A stretch of DNA of 64,000 nucleotides from Bacteroidota bacterium (lineage in GTDB: Bacteria > Bacteroidota > Bacteroidia > Flavobacteriales > Flavobacteriaceae): the NCBI GenBank assembly GCA_947447375.1, contig CANFJB010000002.1, forward strand, positions 218,741-282,740. Reading direction: 5' to 3'. Each line of letters begins with the position of its first letter. The stretch's first letter is position 1. Position numbers and translations under genes: made by a program. Below, one piece after another: positions 53,348 through 62,555 of the stretch. Below the pieces are notes generated by a model that saw only the letters and a program-made list of their open reading frames with translations, searched no databases and had not been told where the DNA came from.

Positions 53348-53593
53348 ATGGACATTCCAATAATACCAATCGGAAATTCTAAAGGAATTCGTTTATCGAA
53401 AACATTACTTGAGAAATATAATATAACAGACAAAGTTGAACTCATACTTGAGAAAGGTTTTATCATTCTTAAGCCCAAATCAGAACCAAGAAATGGTTGG
53501 GAATCAGCATTCAAAAAAATGAATGAAAATGGAGATGATAAATTATTGATTAATGATGTCTTTGAAGACGAAAATCTTGAAGAATGGATTTAA
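53348..53593 (+). CDS. mazE: MazE-like AbrB-family antitoxin
   Basis: The 81-residue protein has the swapped-hairpin AbrB/MazE DNA-binding domain (IPIGNSKGIRLSKTLLEKY, VELILEKGFIILKPK) and an acidic C-terminal tail (DDKLLINDVFEDENLEEWI) that would block the toxin. It overlaps the toxin gene by 10 nt. Its promoter carries an inverted repeat suited to autoregulation by the MazE-MazF complex. Confidence 0.9.
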   Translation: MDIPIIPIGNSKGIRLSKTLLEKYNITDKVELILEKGFIILKPKSEPRNGWESAFKKMNENGDDKLLINDVFEDENLEEWI

Positions 53594-53907
53594 AACAATA
53601 TCAAATCGTTTTAGTAAATCTTGATCCTACAATTGGAAGTGAAATGAAAAAAACGCGACCGTGTGTTGTTATTTCACCAAATGAAATGAATAAATATTTA
53701 CAAACTATTGTTGTTGCTCCTATGACAAGCAGTTCAAAAAAGTATCCAACAAGAGTTGAAATAAATCATGATAATAAAAAAGGCTGGATTGTGTTTGACC
53801 AGATTAGAACTGTTGACAGAAAACGAATTATAAAAAATATAGGAAGTTTGACAGAAAATGAAACTTTAAAAGTAAAAAGTATTTTACGCGAAACTTACGT
53901 GGATTAA
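53584..53907 (+). CDS. mazF: MazF-like endoribonuclease toxin
   Basis: The 107-residue product is a PemK/MazF-fold toxin with an N-terminal YQIVLVNLDPTIGSEMKKTR (Gly/Ser-Glu and Arg active region), PCVVISPNEMN, VVAPMTSS and VFDQIRTVDRKRI. It cleaves single-stranded mRNA at short motifs; the motif cannot be read from the sequence. It is coupled to mazE, and both start codons and length are complete. Confidence 0.93.
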   Translation: MDLKQYQIVLVNLDPTIGSEMKKTRPCVVISPNEMNKYLQTIVVAPMTSSSKKYPTRVEINHDNKKGWIVFDQIRTVDRKRIIKNIGSLTENETLKVKSILRETYVD

Positions 53908-53934
53908 AAAGAAACAGCTCTATCATCGACCTTA

Positions 53935-55533
53935 TTACCTCGACAAATCAAAAGTTTGATCCACATCCCAATTGCCGCGAACATCAATTTCTTTGGGAAA
54001 ATAAATCACTTCTTCGGGCTGTCGTCTTTCTAAGAAATTTCCAGAATCCCACTCTTTATTACCATTGGCATCATAAATCACGCGAAGGGTAAATTTGGCA
54101 GGTTCCAAATACATGAAATCTACCGAAGTGGCTTTATCTGAATATTCAGAAGCAATAACATCTCCTTTGTCAGTAGTTAATTGAACGATTACCGGGAACT
54201 GTTTTACATTGGTCAAATTCACCCGCAAATTCCCATAATCAGTAACGTTTTTCGTTGTGAGTTTATAGGATAAAGTATCGTTTTTCTGATCGATATAATC
54301 GGTTAAAGCACCCGGAAGTAAAAGAAATTTATACCGTTGTAAAGGCTCTTTTTCTATATTAAATTGCAATTCTTGTTTATAAACATCGTAACTCGTGCTG
54401 AACTTCACATTCACAGAATCTTTATCGGTAACCTGAATTTTAGATTCATCAAATTTTACTAATGGATGCGAAGAACGTATTGTAAATTGATCCAATTTCG
54501 ACAATCCCAAGTTCGGTTTCGGAGAAAAATTTAACGTGTCTTTCTTCTGTTCCGTTTTCTTATAAGTGTACGATTTATTGTAATTCCCATTGGTTACAGC
54601 CAAACTCAAAGAATCTGCTTTTATAGGTCTGTACCAAACCTGAAGGGAATCTTTTATAGGATATTTGGTAACAATTGTTGGAATAATTTCATTCCCTTTT
54701 TTAAGCACCACTTTTATGTTTCTCGGATTTCCTTCATAGCCCAACAGCAATTTATTTCCAGAAGTTTGAACAGGTTTAAAAGTTTTAAAAGCCAAAACTT
54801 CTTTGAATAATTTCAATTCAAAAAGGCTATCATTTGGAATGGTAACCATCTGCTTTCTGAAACCAATTTTGTCGTCTTTAGGATTGAATTTATTATTATT
54901 GTTGGCGTCTTTAATCGCAATCAAAAGGTATTTTCCCGCTTTTACATTCTCAATTTTGAATGTTTTTAAACTGTCTAAAGTATTGGTAATATATCTTGGA
55001 ACAGATTTATAAATCACCGAATCGTTGAATTTATTGTTCACCTCATACAACATCACCGAAACAAACGAATCTTCCTTTTTATTCAACGCATCTTTAATCG
55101 TTCCGCCCACTTTCAACGAATCGATATAGCTGCCCGTAGAAAAAATATACTTGAACTGGTTGTAAGGATTTCCCTCGTTATTGTCCTCGATACTTTGCCC
55201 AAAATTGAAACTATAAGTCGTATTTTCTTGTAAAGTATCTTTAATTTTAATTTTAATTATTTTGCTCGGAGTCATCGGAGAAACCTCAGGATTGTATTTC
55301 AAAGGAGGCGAAACAATCAACTGTTTATTTACATTTTTCAATTTTACGTATTCGTCAAACGTCAAATTTATTTCCTTTCCTTTAAAATTCACACTTAAAT
55401 TTTTCGGGAAACTCGCCTTCAAAACCGGGGCAATAGTATCTTTTAACCCACCAGAAATTGATCCGCGTTTAGCACAACCAATAACGGTCAGCGCCAATAA
55501 AATAAAAATAAACCTGAATTTGTTTTTCAACAT
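53935..55533 (-). CDS. Lipoprotein with bacterial Ig-like (Big_5) domain
   Basis: The 532-residue protein has a lipobox (VIGC, lipidated Cys20) and then a Big_5 Ig-like domain (about 30-135; IAPVLKASFPKNLSVNFKG, INLTFDEYVKLKN, LQENTTYSFNFGQSIEDNN). The remainder is beta-rich, with no enzyme motif. Such lipoproteins are conserved in flavobacteria and are predicted to sit in the outer membrane. The function is unknown. It is convergent with mazF, with a 27-nt gap. Confidence 0.78.
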   Translation of the reverse strand: MLKNKFRFIFILLALTVIGCAKRGSISGGLKDTIAPVLKASFPKNLSVNFKGKEINLTFDEYVKLKNVNKQLIVSPPLKYNPEVSPMTPSKIIKIKIKDTLQENTTYSFNFGQSIEDNNEGNPYNQFKYIFSTGSYIDSLKVGGTIKDALNKKEDSFVSVMLYEVNNKFNDSVIYKSVPRYITNTLDSLKTFKIENVKAGKYLLIAIKDANNNNKFNPKDDKIGFRKQMVTIPNDSLFELKLFKEVLAFKTFKPVQTSGNKLLLGYEGNPRNIKVVLKKGNEIIPTIVTKYPIKDSLQVWYRPIKADSLSLAVTNGNYNKSYTYKKTEQKKDTLNFSPKPNLGLSKLDQFTIRSSHPLVKFDESKIQVTDKDSVNVKFSTSYDVYKQELQFNIEKEPLQRYKFLLLPGALTDYIDQKNDTLSYKLTTKNVTDYGNLRVNLTNVKQFPVIVQLTTDKGDVIASEYSDKATSVDFMYLEPAKFTLRVIYDANGNKEWDSGNFLERRQPEEVIYFPKEIDVRGNWDVDQTFDLSR

Positions 55534-55604
55534 GCGTTTCTAAATTTGATAACACAAATTAACAATTATATTTTCTGTATTCGAAATCTTTTGACTTTTT
55601 ATTG

Positions 55605-55672
55605 GGAGCTAATCCGGCTATCATTCCAAATCCTCGCTAAAAAGCTCGGGATTTTCCCTTCTATCCGGGCTA
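55605..55672 (-). repeat. Dispersed hairpin repeat, copy B
   Basis: This copy is 67 of 68 nt identical to copy D at 6825-6892, and shares the minus-strand layout TAGCCCGGATAG ... GAAAATCCC ... GGATT ... GATAGCCGG with copies A and C. It lies between two minus-strand genes. Confidence 0.85.
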
Positions 55673-55679
55673 AAAACAA

Positions 55680-55710
55680 AAAAAATCCCCGTTTCTCAAC
55701 AGGGATTTAA
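55680..55710 (-). terminator. Terminator of the RND efflux operon
   Basis: AAATCCC (55683-55689) pairs with GGGATTT (55702-55708), with inner GTT/AAC and one mismatch. The minus-strand 3' side continues into a T-rich run. It lies directly after the RND permease gene. Confidence 0.8.
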
Positions 55711-55721
55711 TTTTTTTATAC

Positions 55722-58700
55722 TTAGTTTCCATTCGCCAATCTTCTGTCGCGCAACCAATACTTTGTTCGTTTAACTAAGTAAAACATCACCGGAACCATC
55801 ACCAAAGTCAATACCGTAGCATAAGTCAATCCGAAGATAATGGTCCATGCCAATGGTCCCCAGAAAACGACGTTATCACCTCCAACATATACATGCGGAT
55901 TTAAATTGGTTACCAGCGAGAAGAAGTCAAAATTCAAACCGATTGCCAATGGAATCAAGCCTAAAATTGCCGTTAATGCCGTTAATAATACCGGACGTAA
56001 ACGAGATTTCCCCGATTGGATAATTACTTCTTTAATTTCAGCAATCGTTAAATCATCGTGCGAAGTTTGTTTGTTTTCACTCACTTTTTCGTCCATCAAT
56101 AACACAAAGAAATCCATTAATACAATTCCGTTTTTCACTACAATTCCAGAAAGGGCAATAATTCCCATCATCGTCATCAAGATTACGAAATCCATTCCTG
56201 CAAATACATATCCGTAGAAAACCCCACTGAAACTTAGTAAAACAGTAAACATGATAATTGCAGTTTTCGATAACGAATTAAACTGCAACACAATGATAAT
56301 CGTGATACTTGCCAATGCTAAAAGTAATGCTCCAAATAAGAAACCAGAATCTTTTTTCTGTTGTTCTTGCTCTCCAGAGAAAGAATAGGTAATGTCGCCC
56401 GCCATTTTATAATTGGCAGCTTTTAAAGAAGCTTCAATTTGTTTGGTAATTCCGTCACCGGTAAATCCAGTAATTACGTTAGAATAAATCGTCATGATTC
56501 TTTTTGAATTCTTACGTTTTATTTGGTTGAACGTGAATTTTCTCTCTGTTGTTGCTAAAGATGAAATCGGAACTTGAACTATTTGTCCGTTGTTTTGATT
56601 TCTAAAAGTAACCGGTTGATTGAACAATACACTTTCGTTTTTGCGTTGGTCTTCCTGTAAACGCATCACAATATTGTAATCGTCTTTTCCTTCTTTATAA
56701 GTCGAAATTTCTTGTCCGTAAATTGCTCTTCGCATTGTAAATCCTAGTTGGCCTGTGCTTGCGCCCAAACTTCCTATACTTACGCGATCAACATTTACTT
56801 CCATTTCAGGACTTTCTTTGTTAACATCAATATTTAATTTTTCAATTCCTTCAATATTTTTCGAATTGATGAATGCAATTACCTTATTGGCTTCAACCAA
56901 CATTTCATCATAATTCGTTCCCGACAATTGCAAACTAATCGGATATCCTGAAGGCGGCCCATTAGCGTCTTTTTCCACGATAATTTTTGCTCCAGCAATC
57001 GCTTTTACTTTTGAACGAATTTCCTCTAAAATGTCGCTTGTATTTACGCCTTTTCTGAATTTAAATTCTGTGAAATTTACCGTTACTTTTCCTTTATAAG
57101 GCGTTTCCGATTGATTTCCAGAATCTACATTTGGATTTCCAGCGCCTTTTCCAACTTGTGAAACGATACTTTCGGCCAAATAATTTTCATCATTTTCAAC
57201 GTATTTTCCTAAAATAGCAATCACTTGTTTTTCAACAAATAAATTGGCTTTATTGGTTTTTTCAATTTCTGTTCCTTGCGGATATTCAATATAAACTATC
57301 GCCTGATTTGGAATGTTTTTTGGGAAAAACAATACATTTCTTGGGAATATTCCTAATAAAACGAATGATAAAAATAGTAGGGCAATAATTCCAATTAAGG
57401 CAATTAGCGCTTTTTTTCCAGTCAATATTTTACCAAGAAAAACTTGGTATTTTTTCTCTAATCCCGGGAAGAAACTGTGTTGGAAATCCTGAGTCCATTT
57501 GTAAAGAAATAAATGATAAGCCCACATTAAAACTAAAGCAATAATGATTAAATGCCCAATTGCTTTCATCCAAACGGTATTGGAAATATTCCCAGGAATT
57601 ACAAATAACAATCCTGAAACGACAAATATAATTGTGTATTTCTTCAACGCTTTTTTAGAGATATTTCTATCTTCAATATCCATAAAACCACCAGTCATTG
57701 CGGCGTTTATCACCATCGCCACGAATAGTGAAGCGCCCAACACGCAGGATAAAGTGATTGGGAAATAAACCATGAATTTACCCACCGTTCCAGGCCATAA
57801 TGCCAATGGAATAAAGGCCGCTAAAGTCGTTGCTGTTGATGAAATTACTGGCCAAGCGATTTCACCAATACCAATTTTAGAAGCTTCAATTCGTCCTAAA
57901 CCTTTTTTCATATTGGCAAAAACGTTATCCACTACTACAATTCCATCGTCAACTAGTAATCCTAATCCCATTACTAATCCAAATAAAACCATGGTATTCA
58001 AAGTGTAACCAAAAGCGGATAAAATCGCAAACGCCATCAACATGGAAAGTGGAATTGCGGCTCCAACGAAAAGGGAATTTCTCAATCCCATTGTGAACAT
58101 CAACACAATCATTACTAGGATAATTCCAAAAATAATGTGGTTTGATAATTCGTTTACTTGGTGCTCTACTTTATTGGATTGGTCGTTGGTCATTTTGATA
58201 CTCAAATCTTTAGGCAAGACTGTTTTTTGAGCTTTTGCAACAATTTCTTTAACTTGATCTAAAGCTGAAATCATGTTTTGACCCGCACGCTTTTTGATAT
58301 TCAACATCACCACTTCCTGTCCTCTTTCACGAGCGTAGGTCGTTTTTTCTTTTTCCTTGAAATTGATTACAGCAATGTCTTTTAGATAAACCGTTCCTCC
58401 AAAAGATTTCACCACTACGTTTTCAAGGTCTTTTGGATTTTTTATTTCACCCACAATTCGAATGTTATTTCGAGATCCTTGTGAAATTAAATTTCCTCCT
58501 GAAAGTGTCATATTTTCATATTTCACTGCATTTTGAATGTCGTCGAAACTTACTTTCGCAGCGTTCATTTTGAACACATCAATCGCAATTTCAACTTCTT
58601 TATCATCTACACCTAAAATGTCCACTTTTTTTACTTCAGGGACATTTTCAATCTCGTCTTTTAGGTATTCACCGTATTTTTTAAGTTGTTGCGTAGTATA

Positions 58701-59180
58701 ATTTCCTTTCAAATTAATATTTAAAATCGGCACTTCTTCCGAAATATTAATATTGAAAATACTAGGTTCTACCTTGCTTCCGTTGTCAAGATTCGGCCAA
58801 TCGGTGTCGGCTTTCGCCATATCGGTTTTATCTTTTATTCGGATTTTGGCTTCCTCAATTGAAACATTTTGTTCAAATTCAACAACTACAATTCCGTAAT
58901 CTTGAAACGAACTTGAGGTTACTTTGGTTACACCAGAAATATTTTTAAACTGATCTTCAAGAGGTTTTATTACCAATTTTTCAACGTCTTCAGATGAGTT
59001 TCCTGGGAAAACTGATGAAACGTAAATTTTATTTTCTAAAATTTCAGGGAAATTTTCACGCGGCATATTGATGTATGCCATCGTTCCCATTACCACAATA
59101 ATAAAAGTTAGAATGTAAACCGTAATTCGGTTGTCAACTGCCCAACTTGAAATGCCAAATTCTTTTTTTTGATGACTCAT
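55722..59180 (-). CDS. RND family efflux transporter permease (inner membrane)
   Basis: The 1152-residue protein has the AcrB/CusA architecture: an N-terminal helix, two large periplasmic loops (porter and docking) and 12 transmembrane segments. The TM4 proton-relay Asp pair is in GLLVDDGIVVVDN (about residue 415), preceded by AFGYTLNTMVLFG. It is close to the HAE-1/hydrophobic and heavy-metal efflux type; no Met-rich copper motif was noticed, so drug or organic export is more likely. It is the third structural gene of the tetR-tolC-adaptor-permease operon. Confidence 0.92.
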   Translation of the reverse strand: MSHQKKEFGISSWAVDNRITVYILTFIIVVMGTMAYINMPRENFPEILENKIYVSSVFPGNSSEDVEKLVIKPLEDQFKNISGVTKVTSSSFQDYGIVVVEFEQNVSIEEAKIRIKDKTDMAKADTDWPNLDNGSKVEPSIFNINISEEVPILNINLKGNYTTQQLKKYGEYLKDEIENVPEVKKVDILGVDDKEVEIAIDVFKMNAAKVSFDDIQNAVKYENMTLSGGNLISQGSRNNIRIVGEIKNPKDLENVVVKSFGGTVYLKDIAVINFKEKEKTTYARERGQEVVMLNIKKRAGQNMISALDQVKEIVAKAQKTVLPKDLSIKMTNDQSNKVEHQVNELSNHIIFGIILVMIVLMFTMGLRNSLFVGAAIPLSMLMAFAILSAFGYTLNTMVLFGLVMGLGLLVDDGIVVVDNVFANMKKGLGRIEASKIGIGEIAWPVISSTATTLAAFIPLALWPGTVGKFMVYFPITLSCVLGASLFVAMVINAAMTGGFMDIEDRNISKKALKKYTIIFVVSGLLFVIPGNISNTVWMKAIGHLIIIALVLMWAYHLFLYKWTQDFQHSFFPGLEKKYQVFLGKILTGKKALIALIGIIALLFLSFVLLGIFPRNVLFFPKNIPNQAIVYIEYPQGTEIEKTNKANLFVEKQVIAILGKYVENDENYLAESIVSQVGKGAGNPNVDSGNQSETPYKGKVTVNFTEFKFRKGVNTSDILEEIRSKVKAIAGAKIIVEKDANGPPSGYPISLQLSGTNYDEMLVEANKVIAFINSKNIEGIEKLNIDVNKESPEMEVNVDRVSIGSLGASTGQLGFTMRRAIYGQEISTYKEGKDDYNIVMRLQEDQRKNESVLFNQPVTFRNQNNGQIVQVPISSLATTERKFTFNQIKRKNSKRIMTIYSNVITGFTGDGITKQIEASLKAANYKMAGDITYSFSGEQEQQKKDSGFLFGALLLALASITIIIVLQFNSLSKTAIIMFTVLLSFSGVFYGYVFAGMDFVILMTMMGIIALSGIVVKNGIVLMDFFVLLMDEKVSENKQTSHDDLTIAEIKEVIIQSGKSRLRPVLLTALTAILGLIPLAIGLNFDFFSLVTNLNPHVYVGGDNVVFWGPLAWTIIFGLTYATVLTLVMVPVMFYLVKRTKYWLRDRRLANGN

Positions 59181-59202
59181 AATTTTTGTTTAAGGTTCAA
59201 AT

Positions 59203-59247
59203 GTTTAAGGTTTGCTTTGCGGTTTTGAAAAACGTTAAACCTTAAAC
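59203..59247. other. Intercistronic hairpin between adaptor and permease genes
   Basis: GTTTAAGGTTT (59203-59213) pairs perfectly with AAACCTTAAAC (59237-59247). Further partial copies (GTTTAAGGTTCAAA, TTAAACTTTAAAC) flank it. It may act as an mRNA-stabilising or attenuating structure in the 83-nt spacer, or be an intergenic repeat. Confidence 0.6.
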
Positions 59248-59263
59248 TTTAAACTAATTTACA

Positions 59264-60403
59264 TTAGAAGTTTAGTTTCATTCCTTCTGATACTGTTTTT
59301 ACTCCGTCGCCAACTAATACTGTTTTTGGCTCTAATCCGCTTAAAATTTCAGTATAATTATCAGATGTTTTACCCACTTTTACAATTACCTTTTTCGCAA
59401 TTCCAGTTTTGTCTTTCACCGATGAAACTTCAAAAACAAATTGGTTTCCATCTGCATCTTCTTGAATAACATTTGATGGAACTACAACTGCTTTTGCATT
59501 TGTATAATCGGTAATTTTTAGTTTCGCCACTTGGTTTGGACGCAATAAATTATCAGTATTAGGAACGGAAACTTCAATTCCAAAACTTCTATTATTTGGA
59601 TTGATGTTGTTTCCTACCTGACGAATTTTACCATTAAATGATTTTCCTAATGAAGCTAAATAAACACTTACTTCTGTTCCTACTTTCAATTTTCCAATGT
59701 AACTTTCAGGAACAGTTGTTGAAACGAACATGTTATTTAAATTTACAATTCTCATTAATCCTTGTCCAGGCCCAACCACTTGTCCTCTTTCAGCAATTAA
59801 CTCGTCAATTACACCGTTAAATGGAGCAATAACTCTAGTTTTTGCCAATTGTGCTTTCATTTGGGAAACCGCTTTTTGCTGGCTTACCATATTCGTTTGT
59901 GCTTGTAAATATTGAATTTCAGAACCAATTTTTTGATCCCATAAACGTTTTTGTCTTTCGAAAGTTGTTTTAGCTAAAGCCAATTGGTTTTCTAATTGCG
60001 CCAATTGCTGACTTAATCCACCATCGTCAATAGTTCCTAAAACCTGACCTTTGCTTACTTTTTGTCCTGCAATTACATTAACAGTATTTAAAATTCCAGC
60101 AAATTGTGGGTAGATAATTAAGTTCTCTTTTGTATTCACATTTCCTTGAACTTCTAAATAATGACTGAAAACAGTGTCTTTTACCATTTCCACAGAAACC
60201 AACGCTTCTTCTGTTTTTTTCACGTCCAATTCTGCTATTGCATTGTCAAGCTGTGTTAATTGCGTTTGCAATTCTGCTCTTTTTGCTTTTATAGAAACCA
60301 AGTTTTTTGAAGCAATTAATGAATCAATATTGGCGTTTTCTTCTTTCTTTCCGCATGAGAATATTAGTGCGGAGAATGTTGCGATTAAAATTATTTTTTT
60401 CAT
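59264..60403 (-). CDS. RND efflux periplasmic adaptor (membrane fusion) lipoprotein
   Basis: The 379-residue protein has a lipobox (LIFSC, Cys17), a coiled-coil hairpin (about 25-60 and 135-190; QLAQLENQLALAKTTFERQ, QMKAQLAKTRVIAP), a split lipoyl domain (GKVSKGQVLGTID; APFNGVIDELIAERGQVV) and a beta-barrel and membrane-proximal domain. It joins the RND pump to TolC. It follows tolC by 21 nt and precedes the pump by 83 nt. Confidence 0.92.
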   Translation of the reverse strand: MKKIILIATFSALIFSCGKKEENANIDSLIASKNLVSIKAKRAELQTQLTQLDNAIAELDVKKTEEALVSVEMVKDTVFSHYLEVQGNVNTKENLIIYPQFAGILNTVNVIAGQKVSKGQVLGTIDDGGLSQQLAQLENQLALAKTTFERQKRLWDQKIGSEIQYLQAQTNMVSQQKAVSQMKAQLAKTRVIAPFNGVIDELIAERGQVVGPGQGLMRIVNLNNMFVSTTVPESYIGKLKVGTEVSVYLASLGKSFNGKIRQVGNNINPNNRSFGIEVSVPNTDNLLRPNQVAKLKITDYTNAKAVVVPSNVIQEDADGNQFVFEVSSVKDKTGIAKKVIVKVGKTSDNYTEILSGLEPKTVLVGDGVKTVSEGMKLNF

Positions 60404-60424
60404 TTTTAAAGGTTTTTTTCTTGA

Positions 60425-61765
60425 TTATTTTTTATTAATTACTTTTTCTAAACTTGCTTTTTTATTGATCACATTTACCATCGATTTAAGGTAATTTTGT
60501 TGTGCTACATACAATTGTCGTTGCGCCTCACTAAAGTCGAAACTTGACGATAATCCTTCTTTAAATTTAATTCCTTGCTTTTTTTCGATTCGCTCAGCTA
60601 AATTCAAATTGGTTTTTGCTGTTGCAAATGCTTCAATGCTAAATTCATATTCGCTTTTGGCATTTGCATATTGTAATTTTAATTTTTGTTCTGTTTCCGT
60701 AAGCTGTGTTTTTGCTTTTTCAAATGCAATTTTTGCTTGTTGTGTTCTAGCATTTCTGGCAAAACTGCTGAATATTGGCACATTTAAACTAATTCCCATG
60801 TTGGAATAATTCAACCATTTTTGATTGCTGGTGAAAAATTGAAACTGGTTTCCAAATGCATTATAACCCACATTTACAACTGCCGCCAAAGAAGGTAAAG
60901 CTTTCGTTTTTTGTAGTTTTAATTCCAAATTGCGTTGCTCTTGAAAATTCAATGCCATTTGGTAATAAATGTTTTGTGATGGGTTAAATTCTCCTTGTGA
61001 AAATGCCGCGTCTAAATTTTTAACCGCAAGAATATCCAATTTATCGGTTAATTTTAATTCGTCTTCAATATTTAATCCTAATGAGATTTTCAACATGTTC
61101 AAGGCTATTTCTCTAAGTCTTTTTACATTATTCAAATTACTATTTACTGTTGAAAGGGTAATTTGAAGTTGCTCCACATTTTCTTCTTCTATTAAACCAT
61201 TTTTAAATGTTTCTTTGGTATCAAACAACGTTTTTTCTAGAATTCCTTTGTTTTTTTCTAATATCAAAATACTTTCTTCGGCTAATAATACATTTCCGTA
61301 GGCATTGATTACCATTTCTTTAACTTCCTGATCCGTTTTATCTTTCGAATTTTGGTAAAATTTCAAATAGGTTTTGGAAGCTTGAAGCGCTACAATATAA
61401 GACCCGTCAAATAATAACTGACTTAAAGTGGTTCTAGCGTTCATATTGTTTTTAGTTCCAAAAGCTACTTCTGCAAATTCTCCAGGATTTCCTCCAAAAA
61501 ACTGAGCCGGAATAAGTGATTTTTGTAGTTCAAAGTTGTTTTGACAGTCTAAACTCGCATTAATTTGCGGAAGCCCCATTGCAGTTGTTTCCCACTTTTT
61601 ACTTTTTGCAGCAGCAATATCTCTTTTGGCATTTATGGCTTCATAATTATTGCTTAATGCATAATTAATAGCTTCATCTAAACTAAACGAGTTGCTTTTT
61701 GGTTTTTCTTGTGCATTTGCAATAAAGGCAAAAGACAATACACTAATAAAAATTAATTTTTTCAT
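60425..61765 (-). CDS. TolC family outer-membrane efflux protein
   Basis: The 446-residue protein has a signal peptide (about 1-18, FIANAQ) and the two repeated OEP halves with long coiled coils (SLDEAINYALSNNYE, NARTTLSQLLFDGSY; NVPIFSSFARNARTQQAKIAF, SFDFSEAQRQLYVAQQNYLKS). It forms the outer-membrane exit duct for the efflux pump. It overlaps tetR by 4 nt (ATGA-type), so the regulator and pump are one transcript. Confidence 0.93.
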   Translation of the reverse strand: MKKLIFISVLSFAFIANAQEKPKSNSFSLDEAINYALSNNYEAINAKRDIAAAKSKKWETTAMGLPQINASLDCQNNFELQKSLIPAQFFGGNPGEFAEVAFGTKNNMNARTTLSQLLFDGSYIVALQASKTYLKFYQNSKDKTDQEVKEMVINAYGNVLLAEESILILEKNKGILEKTLFDTKETFKNGLIEEENVEQLQITLSTVNSNLNNVKRLREIALNMLKISLGLNIEDELKLTDKLDILAVKNLDAAFSQGEFNPSQNIYYQMALNFQEQRNLELKLQKTKALPSLAAVVNVGYNAFGNQFQFFTSNQKWLNYSNMGISLNVPIFSSFARNARTQQAKIAFEKAKTQLTETEQKLKLQYANAKSEYEFSIEAFATAKTNLNLAERIEKKQGIKFKEGLSSSFDFSEAQRQLYVAQQNYLKSMVNVINKKASLEKVINKK

Positions 61766-62361
61766 TGTTTTTCGATGTTCAATAATTGTTTTTCTAATTC
61801 TGCAATTCCTGCTGGCGTAGCAATTGCTCTGGTGTGATACTCTAATATTTGTAATTCTAATTCTTGCCCTTCTTTTTCAGAAACCGTTTGTTCTTTAATA
61901 GTAAATAGTAAATTGTAATAAAATTTTACAAAGGTTTCAACGGGAATTCCTTTTCTGTAAAGGCCTTGAGCAATTCCCTTTTCGATATTATTTTTGAATA
62001 AAATGTTGCATTCATTCATTTCTTTTGCCATTACTTTTTCAAAAATCGAAGGGTAGTGTTTTTTTAATTGATAAACTGGAGAAGTATCAGCCGCCTTGAA
62101 CATTTCCTTAAACATCCTTCTGATTTTATAGTTTTCTTCAATTGCGTTGTTGTTTTCAGCAACTATTTGATCAACAATTTCATGAATTTCTGAATGAATC
62201 ATGTCGGTAATTTCCTCAATCAAAATTTCTTTATTACTAAAAAACTTGTAGATGGTTTTTTTAGAAATGCACATTTCTCCCGCTATATCATCCATAGTGA
62301 CGCTCTTGAAACCAAGTTTCATGAACAAATCGCTGGCTTTAGACATAATTTTCTCTCTCAT
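61762..62361 (-). CDS. TetR/AcrR family transcriptional regulator of the efflux operon
   Basis: The 199-residue protein has the N-terminal TetR helix-turn-helix (LFMKLGFKSVTMDDIAGEMC, then SKKTIYKFFSNKEIL, residues about 11-55) and a helical ligand-binding C-terminal domain. As first gene of tetR-tolC-adaptor-RND it probably represses the operon and is released by pump substrates. A perfect inverted repeat straddles the -33 element of its promoter, the expected operator. The start at 62361 gives MREKIMSKASDLF; an internal Met6 is an alternative. Confidence 0.92.
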   Translation of the reverse strand: MREKIMSKASDLFMKLGFKSVTMDDIAGEMCISKKTIYKFFSNKEILIEEITDMIHSEIHEIVDQIVAENNNAIEENYKIRRMFKEMFKAADTSPVYQLKKHYPSIFEKVMAKEMNECNILFKNNIEKGIAQGLYRKGIPVETFVKFYYNLLFTIKEQTVSEKEGQELELQILEYHTRAIATPAGIAELEKQLLNIEKQ

Positions 62362-62389
62362 TTGATAGGGGAAATTTTTAAATTTGGCG

Positions 62390-62429
62390 CAAACTTACAA
62401 CGGAAACTTTGAATACCAAAACAGTTTCC
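62390..62429 (-). promoter_or_regulatory. Promoter and candidate operator of the tetR-RND operon
   Basis: On the minus strand TTTTG (complement of 62417-62421), a 19-nt spacer and TAAGTTTG (complement of 62390-62397) match the consensus. GGAAACT (62402-62408) and AGTTTCC (62423-62429) form a perfect 7-bp inverted repeat that overlaps the spacer and flanks the -33 element. This is the right size and place for a TetR-type operator. Confidence 0.7.
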
Positions 62430-62555
62430 TAGTATTTACAATTATTTAACATTTAAGAAAGTTTATAGTTCAAATAATTTTGAGTTTCTTTGTAAGGTAC
62501 AAATGTTATAAGCACTTCCAATTATAATTTTTAAACTATTAACAAATAAAGATTC

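Noticed and set aside
53935..55533. Sus-type or adhesin operon with the Ig-like lipoprotein
   Set aside because: It is a single gene with no neighbouring receptor, and convergent with mazF.
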